The notes below the pieces were generated by a model. It did not search any database and was not told where the DNA came from. It saw only the letters and a list, made by a program, of their open reading frames with translations. Below are positions 7,681 to 15,811 of a stretch of DNA of 25,699 nucleotides, piece by piece; positions within the stretch are counted from its first letter, which is position 1; each line of letters starts with the position of its first letter. The translations under genes were made by a program, and so were the position numbers. This DNA comes from JACRAR01 sp041674385 (GTDB lineage Bacteria; Pseudomonadota; Gammaproteobacteria; Burkholderiales; Rhodocyclaceae). The DNA is taken from positions 1 to 25,699 of the forward strand of contig JBAYVU010000044.1 in NCBI GenBank assembly GCA_041674385.1. The letters run 5' to 3'.

Positions 7681-8760
7681 TTGCAATTTGACCTGTCCAT
7701 CTTTAATCCGAAAGCACGGCCACTGATAGGTCTGGACATCAGTTCGTCCTCGATCAAGATGGTCGAATTATCGGATGCGGGCAAGGGTGTCCGTTGCGTG
7801 GAACGCTACGTGATCGAACCCTTGCCACGCGATGCCGTGGTGGATGGCAGTATCGCCAATCTCGAGCAGGTCACGGAGACACTGGCACGTGCCTCCAAGC
7901 GGCTGGGCTCGTCCACGAAATATGTGGCGATGGCGCTGCCGACAGCGGCGGTGATCACCAAGAAAATCGTCGCATCGGCGAATCTGCGCGAGCAGGAGCT
8001 GGAAATCCAGGTCGAGTCGGAAGCCAACCAGTACATTCCCTTCGCACTGGAAGAAGTGAATCTCGATTTCCAGGTGATCGGACCGGCACCCTCCGGCCCG
8101 GATGAGGTTGAGTTGCTGATTGCCGCCTCGCGCAAGGAAAAAGTCGAAGACCGCGTCGCCTGTGCGGAAGCGGCAGGATTGAAGCCGGTGGTGATGGATA
8201 TCGAAGCCTACGCCACGCTGGCCGCTTTCGAACTGATCGAAACACGATTGCCGGAGGCTGGCAAGGATCGGTTGATCGCCCTGGTCGATGTCGGCGCCAA
8301 CGTGATGAATGTCACGGTATTGCGCAACGACCAAACGCTGTACACCCGCGAGCAGGCCTTCGGCGGCAGTCAACTGACGCAGGACATCATGCGAACCTAC
8401 GGCATGAGTGTCGAAGAAGCGGAGATGGCCAAACGCAGCAACTCCCTACCGGAGAACTATGAAGCTGAGCTGCTGAAGCCGTTCATGGACAATCTGGCGC
8501 TCGAAGTGTCGCGCGCCCTGCAATTCTTTTTCACTTCGAGCCAATTCAGTCAGGTTGACCATATTGTCCTGATGGGCGGCTGTGCCGTGATCGCCGGCAT
8601 GGACGAGATGGTGGCGGCACGCACCAAGGTACCCACGGTCATTGCCAACCCCTTCGCCGACATGAGCATCGCCTCGCGACTCCGTCCCAAGCATCTGCAG
8701 GCGGATGCGCCTTCGCTGCTGGTGGCGTGCGGTCTGGCATTGCGGAGGTTCGATCAGTGA
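7681..8760 (+). CDS. pilM: Type IV pilus inner-membrane assembly ATPase-fold protein PilM
   Basis: Cytoplasmic actin-like (FtsA-like) protein that binds the short cytoplasmic tail of PilN and anchors the type IV pilus alignment complex. The 359-residue protein shows the actin-fold nucleotide motifs: LIGLDISSSSIKMVEL near the N-terminus, IALVDVGANVMNVTVL in the middle and VLMGGCAVIAGMDE near the C-terminus. The start is read as TTG at 7681, seven bases after AAAAGGA; the resulting N-terminus MQFDLSIFNPKARPLIG fits the family. It is the first gene of the pilMNOPQ operon and its stop overlaps the pilN start. Confidence 0.95.
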   Translation: MQFDLSIFNPKARPLIGLDISSSSIKMVELSDAGKGVRCVERYVIEPLPRDAVVDGSIANLEQVTETLARASKRLGSSTKYVAMALPTAAVITKKIVASANLREQELEIQVESEANQYIPFALEEVNLDFQVIGPAPSGPDEVELLIAASRKEKVEDRVACAEAAGLKPVVMDIEAYATLAAFELIETRLPEAGKDRLIALVDVGANVMNVTVLRNDQTLYTREQAFGGSQLTQDIMRTYGMSVEEAEMAKRSNSLPENYEAELLKPFMDNLALEVSRALQFFFTSSQFSQVDHIVLMGGCAVIAGMDEMVAARTKVPTVIANPFADMSIASRLRPKHLQADAPSLLVACGLALRRFDQ

Positions 8761-9353
8761 TCCGCGTAAACCTGCTGCCCCATCGGGAAGAAAAACGCAA
8801 GGCGCGGCGCGAGCAATTCTATGCGGTTTCCGGCCTGATCGCGGTGCTGGCTGGACTGATCTGGTTTCTCGGCTATGGCATCATCAATGGCTATCTCAGG
8901 ACGCAGGACAACAAGAACACTTTTCTTCAGGCACAGATCGCCGACCTGGACAAGGCCATCGACGAGATCAAGCGCCTCAAGGAGCAGACCGAGTCGTTGC
9001 TGTCGCGCAAGCGCGTCATCGAGGCCTTGCAGGCCAACCGGGCAGAGACAGTGCATTTGTTCAATGAAATGGCGCATCAGGTTCCGGAAGGGGTGTATAT
9101 CAAGAGCATCAAGCAGAACAAAGACCAGATCAGCATCTCCGGCTATGCTCAAGCCAATTCGCGGGTGTCGACGCTGATGCGCAACCTGGAAGCATCGCCG
9201 CTGCTGGAACGGCCGGACTTGGTCGAGATCAAGGCAGAGATGGTCGGCAAGCGCCGCCTCAACGAATTCACCCTGAACGTGTTCATCACACGCCAGACCA
9301 CCGAGGACAAGGGCAAAGGGGTGGCGGCTGTGGCGCAGGACAAGAAACCATGA
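8757..9353 (+). CDS. pilN: Type IV pilus inner-membrane protein PilN
   Basis: Bitopic inner-membrane protein linking PilM in the cytoplasm to PilO in the periplasm. The GTG start overlaps the pilM stop (GTGA) and follows GGAGG by eight bases. The N-terminus MIRVNLLPHREEKR contains the NLLP motif known in PilN to dock into PilM. A single membrane helix spans about residues 22-45. A Lys/Glu/Leu-rich coiled coil follows (about 48-90), then the periplasmic ferredoxin-like domain. The length, 198 residues, is usual. An open frame extending 30 bases further upstream is not needed. Confidence 0.95.
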   Translation: MIRVNLLPHREEKRKARREQFYAVSGLIAVLAGLIWFLGYGIINGYLRTQDNKNTFLQAQIADLDKAIDEIKRLKEQTESLLSRKRVIEALQANRAETVHLFNEMAHQVPEGVYIKSIKQNKDQISISGYAQANSRVSTLMRNLEASPLLERPDLVEIKAEMVGKRRLNEFTLNVFITRQTTEDKGKGVAAVAQDKKP

Positions 9354-10045
9354 AAACGCCGACGCTACCAAAGCTCAAGCTGCCCGAGGTCGATTTCAAG
9401 GCGCTGCTGGAAGAGTTCCAGACCCTCGACCCCAAGGATCCGGGCCTGTGGCCGCTGTTCCCGCGCATTGTGATTTGGACGGGGCTGTTTGTTCTGCTGC
9501 TGGCCGGTGCCTGGTGGTTTGGCTGGGGCAGCCAGCTGGACGAACTGGACGGCAAGGTCCAGCAGGAAGCCACACTCAAGGAAGAATGGCTGAACAAGAA
9601 GAAGCAGGCAGTCAATCTGGACGAATATCGTAAACAACTGGCCGAGATCGACCGTTCCTTCGGCGCGCTGCTCAGGCAATTGCCCAACAAGGCGGAGATG
9701 GAGGCGATGCTGGTCGACATCAACCAGGCGGGGGTCGGCCGCGGTTTGCAATTCGAATTGTTCAAGCCGGGCAGCGAAGTCATGAAGGACTTTTACGCCG
9801 AGTTGCCGATCACCATCAAATTGCTGGGCAATTACCACGATCTCGGCGGATTCACCGGGGATATTGCCAAACTATCGCGCATCGTCACGCTCAACGACAT
9901 CGATATTTCCGCGGACAAGAACGGCGGGCTGACTATGACCACGATAGCGAAAACTTTCCGCTATTTGGATGAAGCGGAAGTGGCCAAACAAAAGAAGGCG
10001 GCCGCAGCCAAAGCCGCCCCACCACCAAAGAGCGACAAGAAATGA
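9350..10045 (+). CDS. pilO: Type IV pilus inner-membrane protein PilO
   Basis: Bitopic protein that dimerises with PilN and contacts PilP in the periplasmic alignment complex of the pilus machine. The 231-residue protein has a cytoplasmic segment of about 37 residues, one membrane helix (about 38-59, rich in Leu, Trp and Phe), a coiled coil (about 62-105) and a periplasmic ferredoxin-like domain. It ends in a Lys/Ala/Pro tail that is probably flexible. Its start overlaps the pilN stop by the ATGA arrangement, so translational coupling is likely. Confidence 0.94.
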   Translation: MKTPTLPKLKLPEVDFKALLEEFQTLDPKDPGLWPLFPRIVIWTGLFVLLLAGAWWFGWGSQLDELDGKVQQEATLKEEWLNKKKQAVNLDEYRKQLAEIDRSFGALLRQLPNKAEMEAMLVDINQAGVGRGLQFELFKPGSEVMKDFYAELPITIKLLGNYHDLGGFTGDIAKLSRIVTLNDIDISADKNGGLTMTTIAKTFRYLDEAEVAKQKKAAAAKAAPPPKSDKK

Positions 10046-10578
10046 GCCGGATCGCCCTGATCATGACGGCATTGTCCGGCCTGGCGCTGACCGCATGCAG
10101 CAGCGAAGAGCATCAGGACATCAAGCAGTGGATGAACGAAGTCACCAAGGACATGCGCGGCCGGGTGCCGCCACTACCCGAAATCAAGCCCTTCCCGATT
10201 GTGTCCTACGAAGCGGCCGAACTCATGGATCCATTCAACTCCGCCAAGATCGAGCCGGACAAGAAGCCTGAAGGCGGTGGCGGTGGCGGCATCAAGCCCG
10301 ACTTCAACCGCTTCCGGGAGCCGCTTGAGTCCTACCCATTGGATGCGCTGAAAATGATTGGCCTGATACAGCAAGGCCGCATGAGGAATGCCATTATCAT
10401 GGCAGACAAGTCGGTTCATTTGGTAAAGATCGGCAACTACATGGGGCAGAACTTCGGGATCATCACCGATATCACCCAATCCGAGGTGCAACTCAGAGAA
10501 CAGGTGCAAGATGCCAGCGGCGACTGGGTGGAACGCACCAACTCGTTGCAGTTGCAGGAACAGGAGACGAAGAAATGA
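10042..10578 (+). CDS. pilP: Type IV pilus pilotin-like lipoprotein PilP
   Basis: Inner-membrane lipoprotein that connects the PilN-PilO dimer to the periplasmic domains of the PilQ secretin. The 178-residue protein has a signal peptide ending in the lipobox LTAC (Cys19), a disordered stretch with six glycines in a row (about 78-83), then the compact beta domain from about residue 90 (RFREPLESYPLDALKMIG, a family hallmark). It overlaps pilO (ATGA) upstream and pilQ (ATGA) downstream. The glycine run is a small local feature, possibly a linker length variant. Confidence 0.94.
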   Translation: MSRIALIMTALSGLALTACSSEEHQDIKQWMNEVTKDMRGRVPPLPEIKPFPIVSYEAAELMDPFNSAKIEPDKKPEGGGGGGIKPDFNRFREPLESYPLDALKMIGLIQQGRMRNAIIMADKSVHLVKIGNYMGQNFGIITDITQSEVQLREQVQDASGDWVERTNSLQLQEQETKK

Positions 10579-12854
10579 GTCCTTTGAGCAGAATCGCACG
10601 TCCGCTGTTCACCCTAGTGGCGTTCTGCTGGCTAGTCGCAGCCGCATGGGCGCAGCAGAACACGCCAGCAGCGGAGGCGGCCGCAAGTCCGCAGAACGCC
10701 ATCGAAACCCTGCAAGTCAGCCAGCAGGGAGGCGGCACCATCGTAAAACTCACGCTGAAACAAGCCCTGACGGCACAGCCATCCAGCTTCAGCATCGCCA
10801 ATCCGGCGCGCATCGCTTTCGATTTTGCCGCTACCGTCAACGCCCTCGGCCGCAATGCGCAGCAGGTGAATGAAGGAGAAGTGCGCAGCATCAATATCGT
10901 TCATGTGGGCGATCGAACCAGGCTGGTGCTGAATTTGCACCAGATGACCACCTATGAAACACGCATTGAAGGCAAGGCAATGTTCATCAGTTTTGCGCCG
11001 AAGGAAGCGGCCGCGAGCAGCGACATGCCGCAAGTGTCGCATTTCGAAACTGCCAAACCCCAGGAAACATCGCAAAGCGTGCGTGACATCAATTTCCGGC
11101 GCGGCAAGAATGGCGAGGCGCGGATTACGGTCGATCTTTCTGACCCGAATGTGGGTATCGACATCCGCCAGCAAGGACAAGACCTGATCGTCGATTTCAA
11201 GAAAACGACTTTGCCCGGAAGCTTGAATCGGCGGCTCGATGTCACCGACTTTGCCACACCGGTGACGACCATACTCACGCAGCCCCAAGGCGAGAACGTG
11301 CGCATGTCCATCACCCCGCGCGGTCTGTGGGAACACAACGCTTACCAGAGCGACAACCAGTTCGTCATCGAAGTGAAACCGGTGACCGAGAACCCCAACA
11401 AACTGGTGCAAGGCTCGGGCAGCGGGGCTCAGGGCGAGAAGCTGTCGCTCAACTTCCAGAATATCGAGGTGCGCGCGGTATTGCAGGTGATCGCCGACTT
11501 CACCAACTTCAACATCATTACCAGCGATACGGTAAGCGGGAATGTCACGTTGCGCCTGAAGGACGTCCCCTGGGATCAGGCACTCGACATCATTCTCCAG
11601 GCCAAAGGGCTGGGAATGCGCAAGAACGGCAATGTGATCTGGATCGCCCCGCAGGAGGAAATTCTCAAACGCGATGATGAAATATCGAAGTCTCGACTGG
11701 CCTTGAGTATTTCCGAACCGATACGGATGGAGAAATTCCTGTTGAGTTACGCCAAGGCCGAAGATGTGGTCAGGCTGCTGACCGGCGAGCAGTCCAAGTC
11801 CGCGGTGGCGACAGGTGCCGCGGGCGCGCAGGGCGCCGCCCCGAGTGCGACACCCGGCGCAACCAGCGGCAAGATCGAAAGTGGGAGCTATTTGTCACCC
11901 TCCGGGGTTGTCACGGTCGATGCCAGAACCAATCAGTTATTTGTGACGGATTTTCCCGCTTACCTGGATAGAGTCAGGAAATTAATCGGCCTGATCGACA
12001 AACCGGTCAAGCAGGTGTTGATCGAAGCGCGCGTGGTCAGTGCCGAAGACAACTTCGGGCGCAGTCTGGGTGCGCGCCTGGGCTACAACGACTTGAGAGC
12101 GACGGTTCCCGGGCTGGGGGTGGGCACCCAGATCGGCACTAGCGGCAATTACGCCACCGTGGGCGGCAGCCTCGAAGGCATCTTTGCCCAAACCGGACAG
12201 ATCAAAGGTGGCGGTACCCCAAGTAGTGCCTCTGCGCCTACCATGGCCCAATCCACCATGGTCAATCTCCCTGCCTCTACGATGGGGGGTGCCGTGCCAA
12301 GCACATTTGCGGTGAGTTTATTCAGGTCGGGATTGGGCAGCTTCCTCAACCTGGAGCTCTCGGCAGCGGAGACCGACGGTCGGGTAAAAGGGATTGCCAG
12401 TCCCCGCGTGGTCACCGCAGACGGCAAGATGGCGGTGATTTCGCAAGGGGTCGACATTCCCTATACGACAGTGAGCCAGACCGGCACGAATACCCAGTTC
12501 AGAAATGCAGTGCTCAAGCTGTCGGTCACACCGCAGATCACGTCGGACGGCACAGTCATCCTGGATCTGGATGTATCGCAGGACACGGTCGGACAGATAT
12601 TCTCATCCGGCGTCTCAATCAACACCAAGAACATCAAGACCCGGGTATCCGTCGAGAATGGCGGCACGGTCGTGCTCGGCGGCATTTTCGAACAGAACGA
12701 GTCGGATACGACCAATAAAGTACCGCTGCTGGGGGATATTCCGATCATGGGAAATCTCTTCAAAAACACCGTCCGCACCAAAGACAGGAAAGAATTGCTG
12801 GTGTTTATCACCCCACGGATTATCGATGAGCAGATACAGGTAGGCATCAGGTAA
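10575..12854 (+). CDS. pilQ: Type IV pilus secretin PilQ
   Basis: Outer-membrane secretin through which the pilus fibre passes. The 759-residue precursor has a Sec signal peptide ending near AWA-QQ (residue 27). Two AMIN domains follow (about 42-140 and 168-270) that bind peptidoglycan. An STN/N0 domain lies at about 290-357, and an N1/secretin_N domain contains a low-complexity Ala/Gly/Ser insert (about 408-440). The secretin barrel (about 540-755) carries the family signature VPLLGDIPIMGNLFK and the closing KELLVFITPRII. The start overlaps pilP (ATGA). In many relatives aroK follows closely; here a 2.2-kb Ig-like gene intervenes. Confidence 0.96.
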   Translation: MSPLSRIARPLFTLVAFCWLVAAAWAQQNTPAAEAAASPQNAIETLQVSQQGGGTIVKLTLKQALTAQPSSFSIANPARIAFDFAATVNALGRNAQQVNEGEVRSINIVHVGDRTRLVLNLHQMTTYETRIEGKAMFISFAPKEAAASSDMPQVSHFETAKPQETSQSVRDINFRRGKNGEARITVDLSDPNVGIDIRQQGQDLIVDFKKTTLPGSLNRRLDVTDFATPVTTILTQPQGENVRMSITPRGLWEHNAYQSDNQFVIEVKPVTENPNKLVQGSGSGAQGEKLSLNFQNIEVRAVLQVIADFTNFNIITSDTVSGNVTLRLKDVPWDQALDIILQAKGLGMRKNGNVIWIAPQEEILKRDDEISKSRLALSISEPIRMEKFLLSYAKAEDVVRLLTGEQSKSAVATGAAGAQGAAPSATPGATSGKIESGSYLSPSGVVTVDARTNQLFVTDFPAYLDRVRKLIGLIDKPVKQVLIEARVVSAEDNFGRSLGARLGYNDLRATVPGLGVGTQIGTSGNYATVGGSLEGIFAQTGQIKGGGTPSSASAPTMAQSTMVNLPASTMGGAVPSTFAVSLFRSGLGSFLNLELSAAETDGRVKGIASPRVVTADGKMAVISQGVDIPYTTVSQTGTNTQFRNAVLKLSVTPQITSDGTVILDLDVSQDTVGQIFSSGVSINTKNIKTRVSVENGGTVVLGGIFEQNESDTTNKVPLLGDIPIMGNLFKNTVRTKDRKELLVFITPRIIDEQIQVGIR

Positions 12855-12890
12855 GATCGCCTTTGAGTCCCCCCTTTACCAGGAACGATC

Positions 12891-15092
12891 ATGTTGAAAG
12901 AAAAAATTAAAGTGTTTTTTTCGCTTGCGCTGCTGGCAAGCATGCTCGGCTTGGCGGCTTGTGGTGGCGGTGGCGGCGGGGGCGCGCAGGGAACGATACC
13001 GCCGGTGGCGGCAGATGCCGCACCAGCCGTTGCGGATCTTTCGCTCACGGCGTCGTCTACAACCGTCAAATCCGACAACTCGAATCTGATCACGATAACC
13101 GTCTCGGCAGTCAGCGCCGGGAATGCGGCCATCCCGGATGTTGTTGTGGCCCTGAGCGCGGATACCGGTATTCTCAGCACGCCGACAGTGAAGACAGGCG
13201 CCGCAGGCAGCACCACCCCGGGCAGCGCCACTTTCACCTTTTCCTCAGGGAGCGCCCTCAAAGCCAATCGTACCGCCACAATCACAGCGTCAACCAAAGT
13301 AACGCAAGGACCGGTGATCACACGCCAGTTCCTGGTTCAGATCACCGGATCGACACTGTCAGTGACTGCCAGCGGCACTTCCGTGACCGCAGGTGACCCC
13401 AATTCGGCGGTAGTGATGACTTTCTGGGCCAAGGATGCGGGCGGCAATCCGATTGAGGGAGCACAGCTTAACCTGTCACAAACTTCAACGACGACAGGTG
13501 CAGTAACGATTTCCCCGATCTATCCGGCTTCGGGTAAAACGGCAGCGACAACGGCCGATAGCCTGCCTTACACGATTACCTCCGGCCCCGCCACTGGAAA
13601 GGTGGTTCAGGCCGGTCAGCTGGTGGTCGCCGTCAAGGGGACCAGCGCTGGCGCCGTCACGATAAAAGCCAGCTCACCGCTCGAATTGGCACCGCAAGGC
13701 ACCTCGCAAGCACCTGCAGTCGGCGCAGCAACGCCGGCCTCTGCCGATGTCGTCGTGGCCTCGACTCCCCTCTTGATCAGCAAAACTTCGCTGAACGGGG
13801 TGGATACGCACAAAACCACTGAAGTCGCCATGAAAATCGGGGACTCGCTGGAAGTGGAGGCCACCGATCCCAATCCCGGCCCCATCAACTTCGCCACCAC
13901 GCTGGGAACCTTGAAGTACACCGATGCTCAGGGTGCGGTTCACACAGGCAACCCGTTGAGTGTGCCGTTAAATAGCGGATGCACTACCAATGCTGCAAAC
14001 AAGGCATGCGCGACATTGACCACCACCCAGGCCGGCTTGTCCAGTGTCCAAGCCTACGATGCAACCACGACATCGCTGAGCGCCAGTCTTGCCGTATGGA
14101 TGACTTCGGTGAATCCGAACAAGATTACGGTTCAAGCCTCGCCTTCCCTGGTGGCCAAGAGCATGGGCGGTACCATTGGCGTTTCGACTCTGACGGTGAC
14201 GGTTAAGGACGCCTTGGACCAACCGGTTGGCGACCAACCTGTCGCACTCACGATCGTCAACCCCACCGGCGGCGGCGAGACCATCTCGCCAGTGGTGGTC
14301 TTTACGGCATCTACGGCGACCTCGACGCTAGGTCTGGGCCAGGCGCTGGCAACCTTTACATCGGGGTCGCTGCCGACTGGCGCACAGGGCGTCCAGATTC
14401 GCGCGCAGATACCGGGAACGGCTACCCCTGTAGCAACGCACACGGCACCTTCGGGAGACGATGCAACCATTGTGATCGGTGGTACTGCGGCTTCCGTGGC
14501 GTTTGGTCAGGCAACCACGCTGTCGACGACAACCGACGGCGCAAACTACATTTCATCGATGTCGGTGCTGGTGACCGACGCGAACGGCAATCCCGCCCCG
14601 GCGGGAACCGTGGTCAATCTCAGCGCCTGGCCCATCGCCTGGAGCACGGGAGGCGGTTGCATCATAGATGCGGACACCGCGACGACCGGCACGTTCTACA
14701 ATGAAGACGCCAATGAAAATTTGTTCATGGACACTAACGCGGACGGCACCCCCAAAGAGGATGGGGTTCGCAAATACTATTACGGCACACTGCCGGATGC
14801 CACGGGAACAAGGGATGGCAAAATAACCCCTTCCAGTTCGGAGGGTGGCACGGTGCCTGGAACCGTCGTCGTCGGTTCGGACCCCCTCACCGGCTTGTCG
14901 ACCGGGCTGGCCAGTTTCAATCTCGTCTATCCAAAAACAAGTGCGCTCTGGACCGTGACGAGACTTCGGGCCCGCACGGTCGTGCAGGGTTCGGAAACGC
15001 TGTCGGAATATCAGTTCCGCTTGCCTGCCAGCATCGATGATTACAACATGCCGATGGTTTGCAAGATACCCAATTCGCATAACAGATTCTAG
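12891..15092 (+). CDS. Ig-like repeat surface lipoprotein, pil-linked (paralogue 1)
   Basis: I do not recognise a named family. The 733-residue protein has a lipoprotein signal peptide (lipobox LAAC, Cys24), a run of seven glycines, and then a chain of Thr/Ser/Val/Ala-rich beta domains resembling bacterial Ig-like (Big_1/invasin type) modules. They lie roughly at residues 46-152, 153-290, 291-402, 410-530 and 530-720. An acidic Asp/Asn-rich loop (about 604-625) looks like a calcium-binding loop. GGAA five bases upstream supports the start. The gene lies 36 bases after pilQ on the same strand, so it probably shares pilMNOPQ transcription. A role as adhesin or pilus-associated surface protein is inference from domain type and location. 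The nearest relative here is the gene at 18462-21182. Confidence 0.85.
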   Translation: MLKEKIKVFFSLALLASMLGLAACGGGGGGGAQGTIPPVAADAAPAVADLSLTASSTTVKSDNSNLITITVSAVSAGNAAIPDVVVALSADTGILSTPTVKTGAAGSTTPGSATFTFSSGSALKANRTATITASTKVTQGPVITRQFLVQITGSTLSVTASGTSVTAGDPNSAVVMTFWAKDAGGNPIEGAQLNLSQTSTTTGAVTISPIYPASGKTAATTADSLPYTITSGPATGKVVQAGQLVVAVKGTSAGAVTIKASSPLELAPQGTSQAPAVGAATPASADVVVASTPLLISKTSLNGVDTHKTTEVAMKIGDSLEVEATDPNPGPINFATTLGTLKYTDAQGAVHTGNPLSVPLNSGCTTNAANKACATLTTTQAGLSSVQAYDATTTSLSASLAVWMTSVNPNKITVQASPSLVAKSMGGTIGVSTLTVTVKDALDQPVGDQPVALTIVNPTGGGETISPVVVFTASTATSTLGLGQALATFTSGSLPTGAQGVQIRAQIPGTATPVATHTAPSGDDATIVIGGTAASVAFGQATTLSTTTDGANYISSMSVLVTDANGNPAPAGTVVNLSAWPIAWSTGGGCIIDADTATTGTFYNEDANENLFMDTNADGTPKEDGVRKYYYGTLPDATGTRDGKITPSSSEGGTVPGTVVVGSDPLTGLSTGLASFNLVYPKTSALWTVTRLRARTVVQGSETLSEYQFRLPASIDDYNMPMVCKIPNSHNRF

Positions 15093-15110
15093 GGATTCGC
15101 CGAATACCTC

Positions 15111-15138
15111 CGTCACACCGGCGAAGGCCGGTGTGACG
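15111..15138. repeat. REP-like palindrome downstream of Ig-like gene 1
   Basis: Perfect 12-base arms CGTCACACCGGC and GCCGGTGTGACG enclose GAAG. The palindrome lies 18 bases after the stop codon of the Ig-like gene. Its form, GTCA(N)CCGGCGAA-GCCGG(N)TGAC, is that of the extragenic palindromes common in proteobacteria. It lacks a T run, so it is more likely a REP-type element or mRNA-stabilising hairpin than a classical terminator. Confidence 0.75.
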
Positions 15139-15220
15139 GGGTTTGGAAACACTGATTCGGGCTTGTTCGGCGTTTCCCAAGCGGGGGAATATCCCGACAA
15201 TCACCAAGTTCGCATTCCTC

Positions 15221-15249
15221 CAACGAACCGGCTGCATGCCGGTTCGTTG
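15221..15249. repeat. Perfect 12-bp stem hairpin upstream of aroK
   Basis: Arms CAACGAACCGGC (15221-15232) and GCCGGTTCGTTG (15238-15249) flank the loop TGCAT. The hairpin lies 34 bases before the aroK start and 82 bases after the REP-like palindrome. It is followed by TTCTGGGG rather than a T run. It could end Ig-like gene transcripts or mark a boundary between the pil and aro operons. No good sigma70 promoter is evident between it and aroK; TACAAT at 15272-15277 is a possible -10 with no convincing -35. Confidence 0.6.
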
Positions 15250-15283
15250 TTCTGGGGTGGTATTCGCTTGATACAATGACGCC

Positions 15284-15811
15284 GTGCAATCCTCACAAAA
15301 CATCTACCTCGTCGGCCTGATGGGGGCAGGCAAGACCACCGTAGGCCGCCAACTGGCCAGACGCCTGGGCCGACGTTTCGTGGACTCGGATGACGAAATC
15401 GAAGCCAGCACTGGTGTGCGTATTCCCATCATTTTCGAGATCGAGGGCGAGGCCGGTTTTCGCAAACGGGAGGCCGAAGTATTGGCAGCGCTCACGCAGG
15501 AAGCGGGCCTGGTGCTGGCGACTGGCGGCGGCGCGGTGCTCGATCCCTGCAACCGCGCCAACCTGGCGAAGAGCGGCATGGTGATCTATCTCTGCGCCCA
15601 GCCCAAACAACTTTGGGAACGCACTCGCCATAGCCGCCATCGGCCCCTGTTGCAAGTCGCCGACCCGCTCGCCAAGCTGCAGGAGCTGTATGCGCAGCGC
15701 GATCCTCTCTATCGCGAAATCGCCGACATCGTTATCGAGACAGGCAGCGGCAGTTCCCAACATCTGGTGAAGCAACTTGAACGCGAGGTCCTCAACCGAT
15801 GCGCAGCCTGA
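15284..15811 (+). CDS. aroK: Shikimate kinase
   Basis: Phosphorylates shikimate at the 3-hydroxyl with ATP, the fifth step of the shikimate pathway to aromatic amino acids. The 175-residue protein has the P-loop GLMGAGKT (residues 11-18), the shikimate/Mg site DSDDEIE (34-40), the GEAGFRKRE segment with the substrate arginine, the ATGGGAV loop and the lid arginines in RHRPLL. The start is GTG at 15284. The end overlaps aroB by 13 bases, as is usual for this pair. The coding sequence looks intact. Confidence 0.96.
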   Translation: MQSSQNIYLVGLMGAGKTTVGRQLARRLGRRFVDSDDEIEASTGVRIPIIFEIEGEAGFRKREAEVLAALTQEAGLVLATGGGAVLDPCNRANLAKSGMVIYLCAQPKQLWERTRHSRHRPLLQVADPLAKLQELYAQRDPLYREIADIVIETGSGSSQHLVKQLEREVLNRCAA

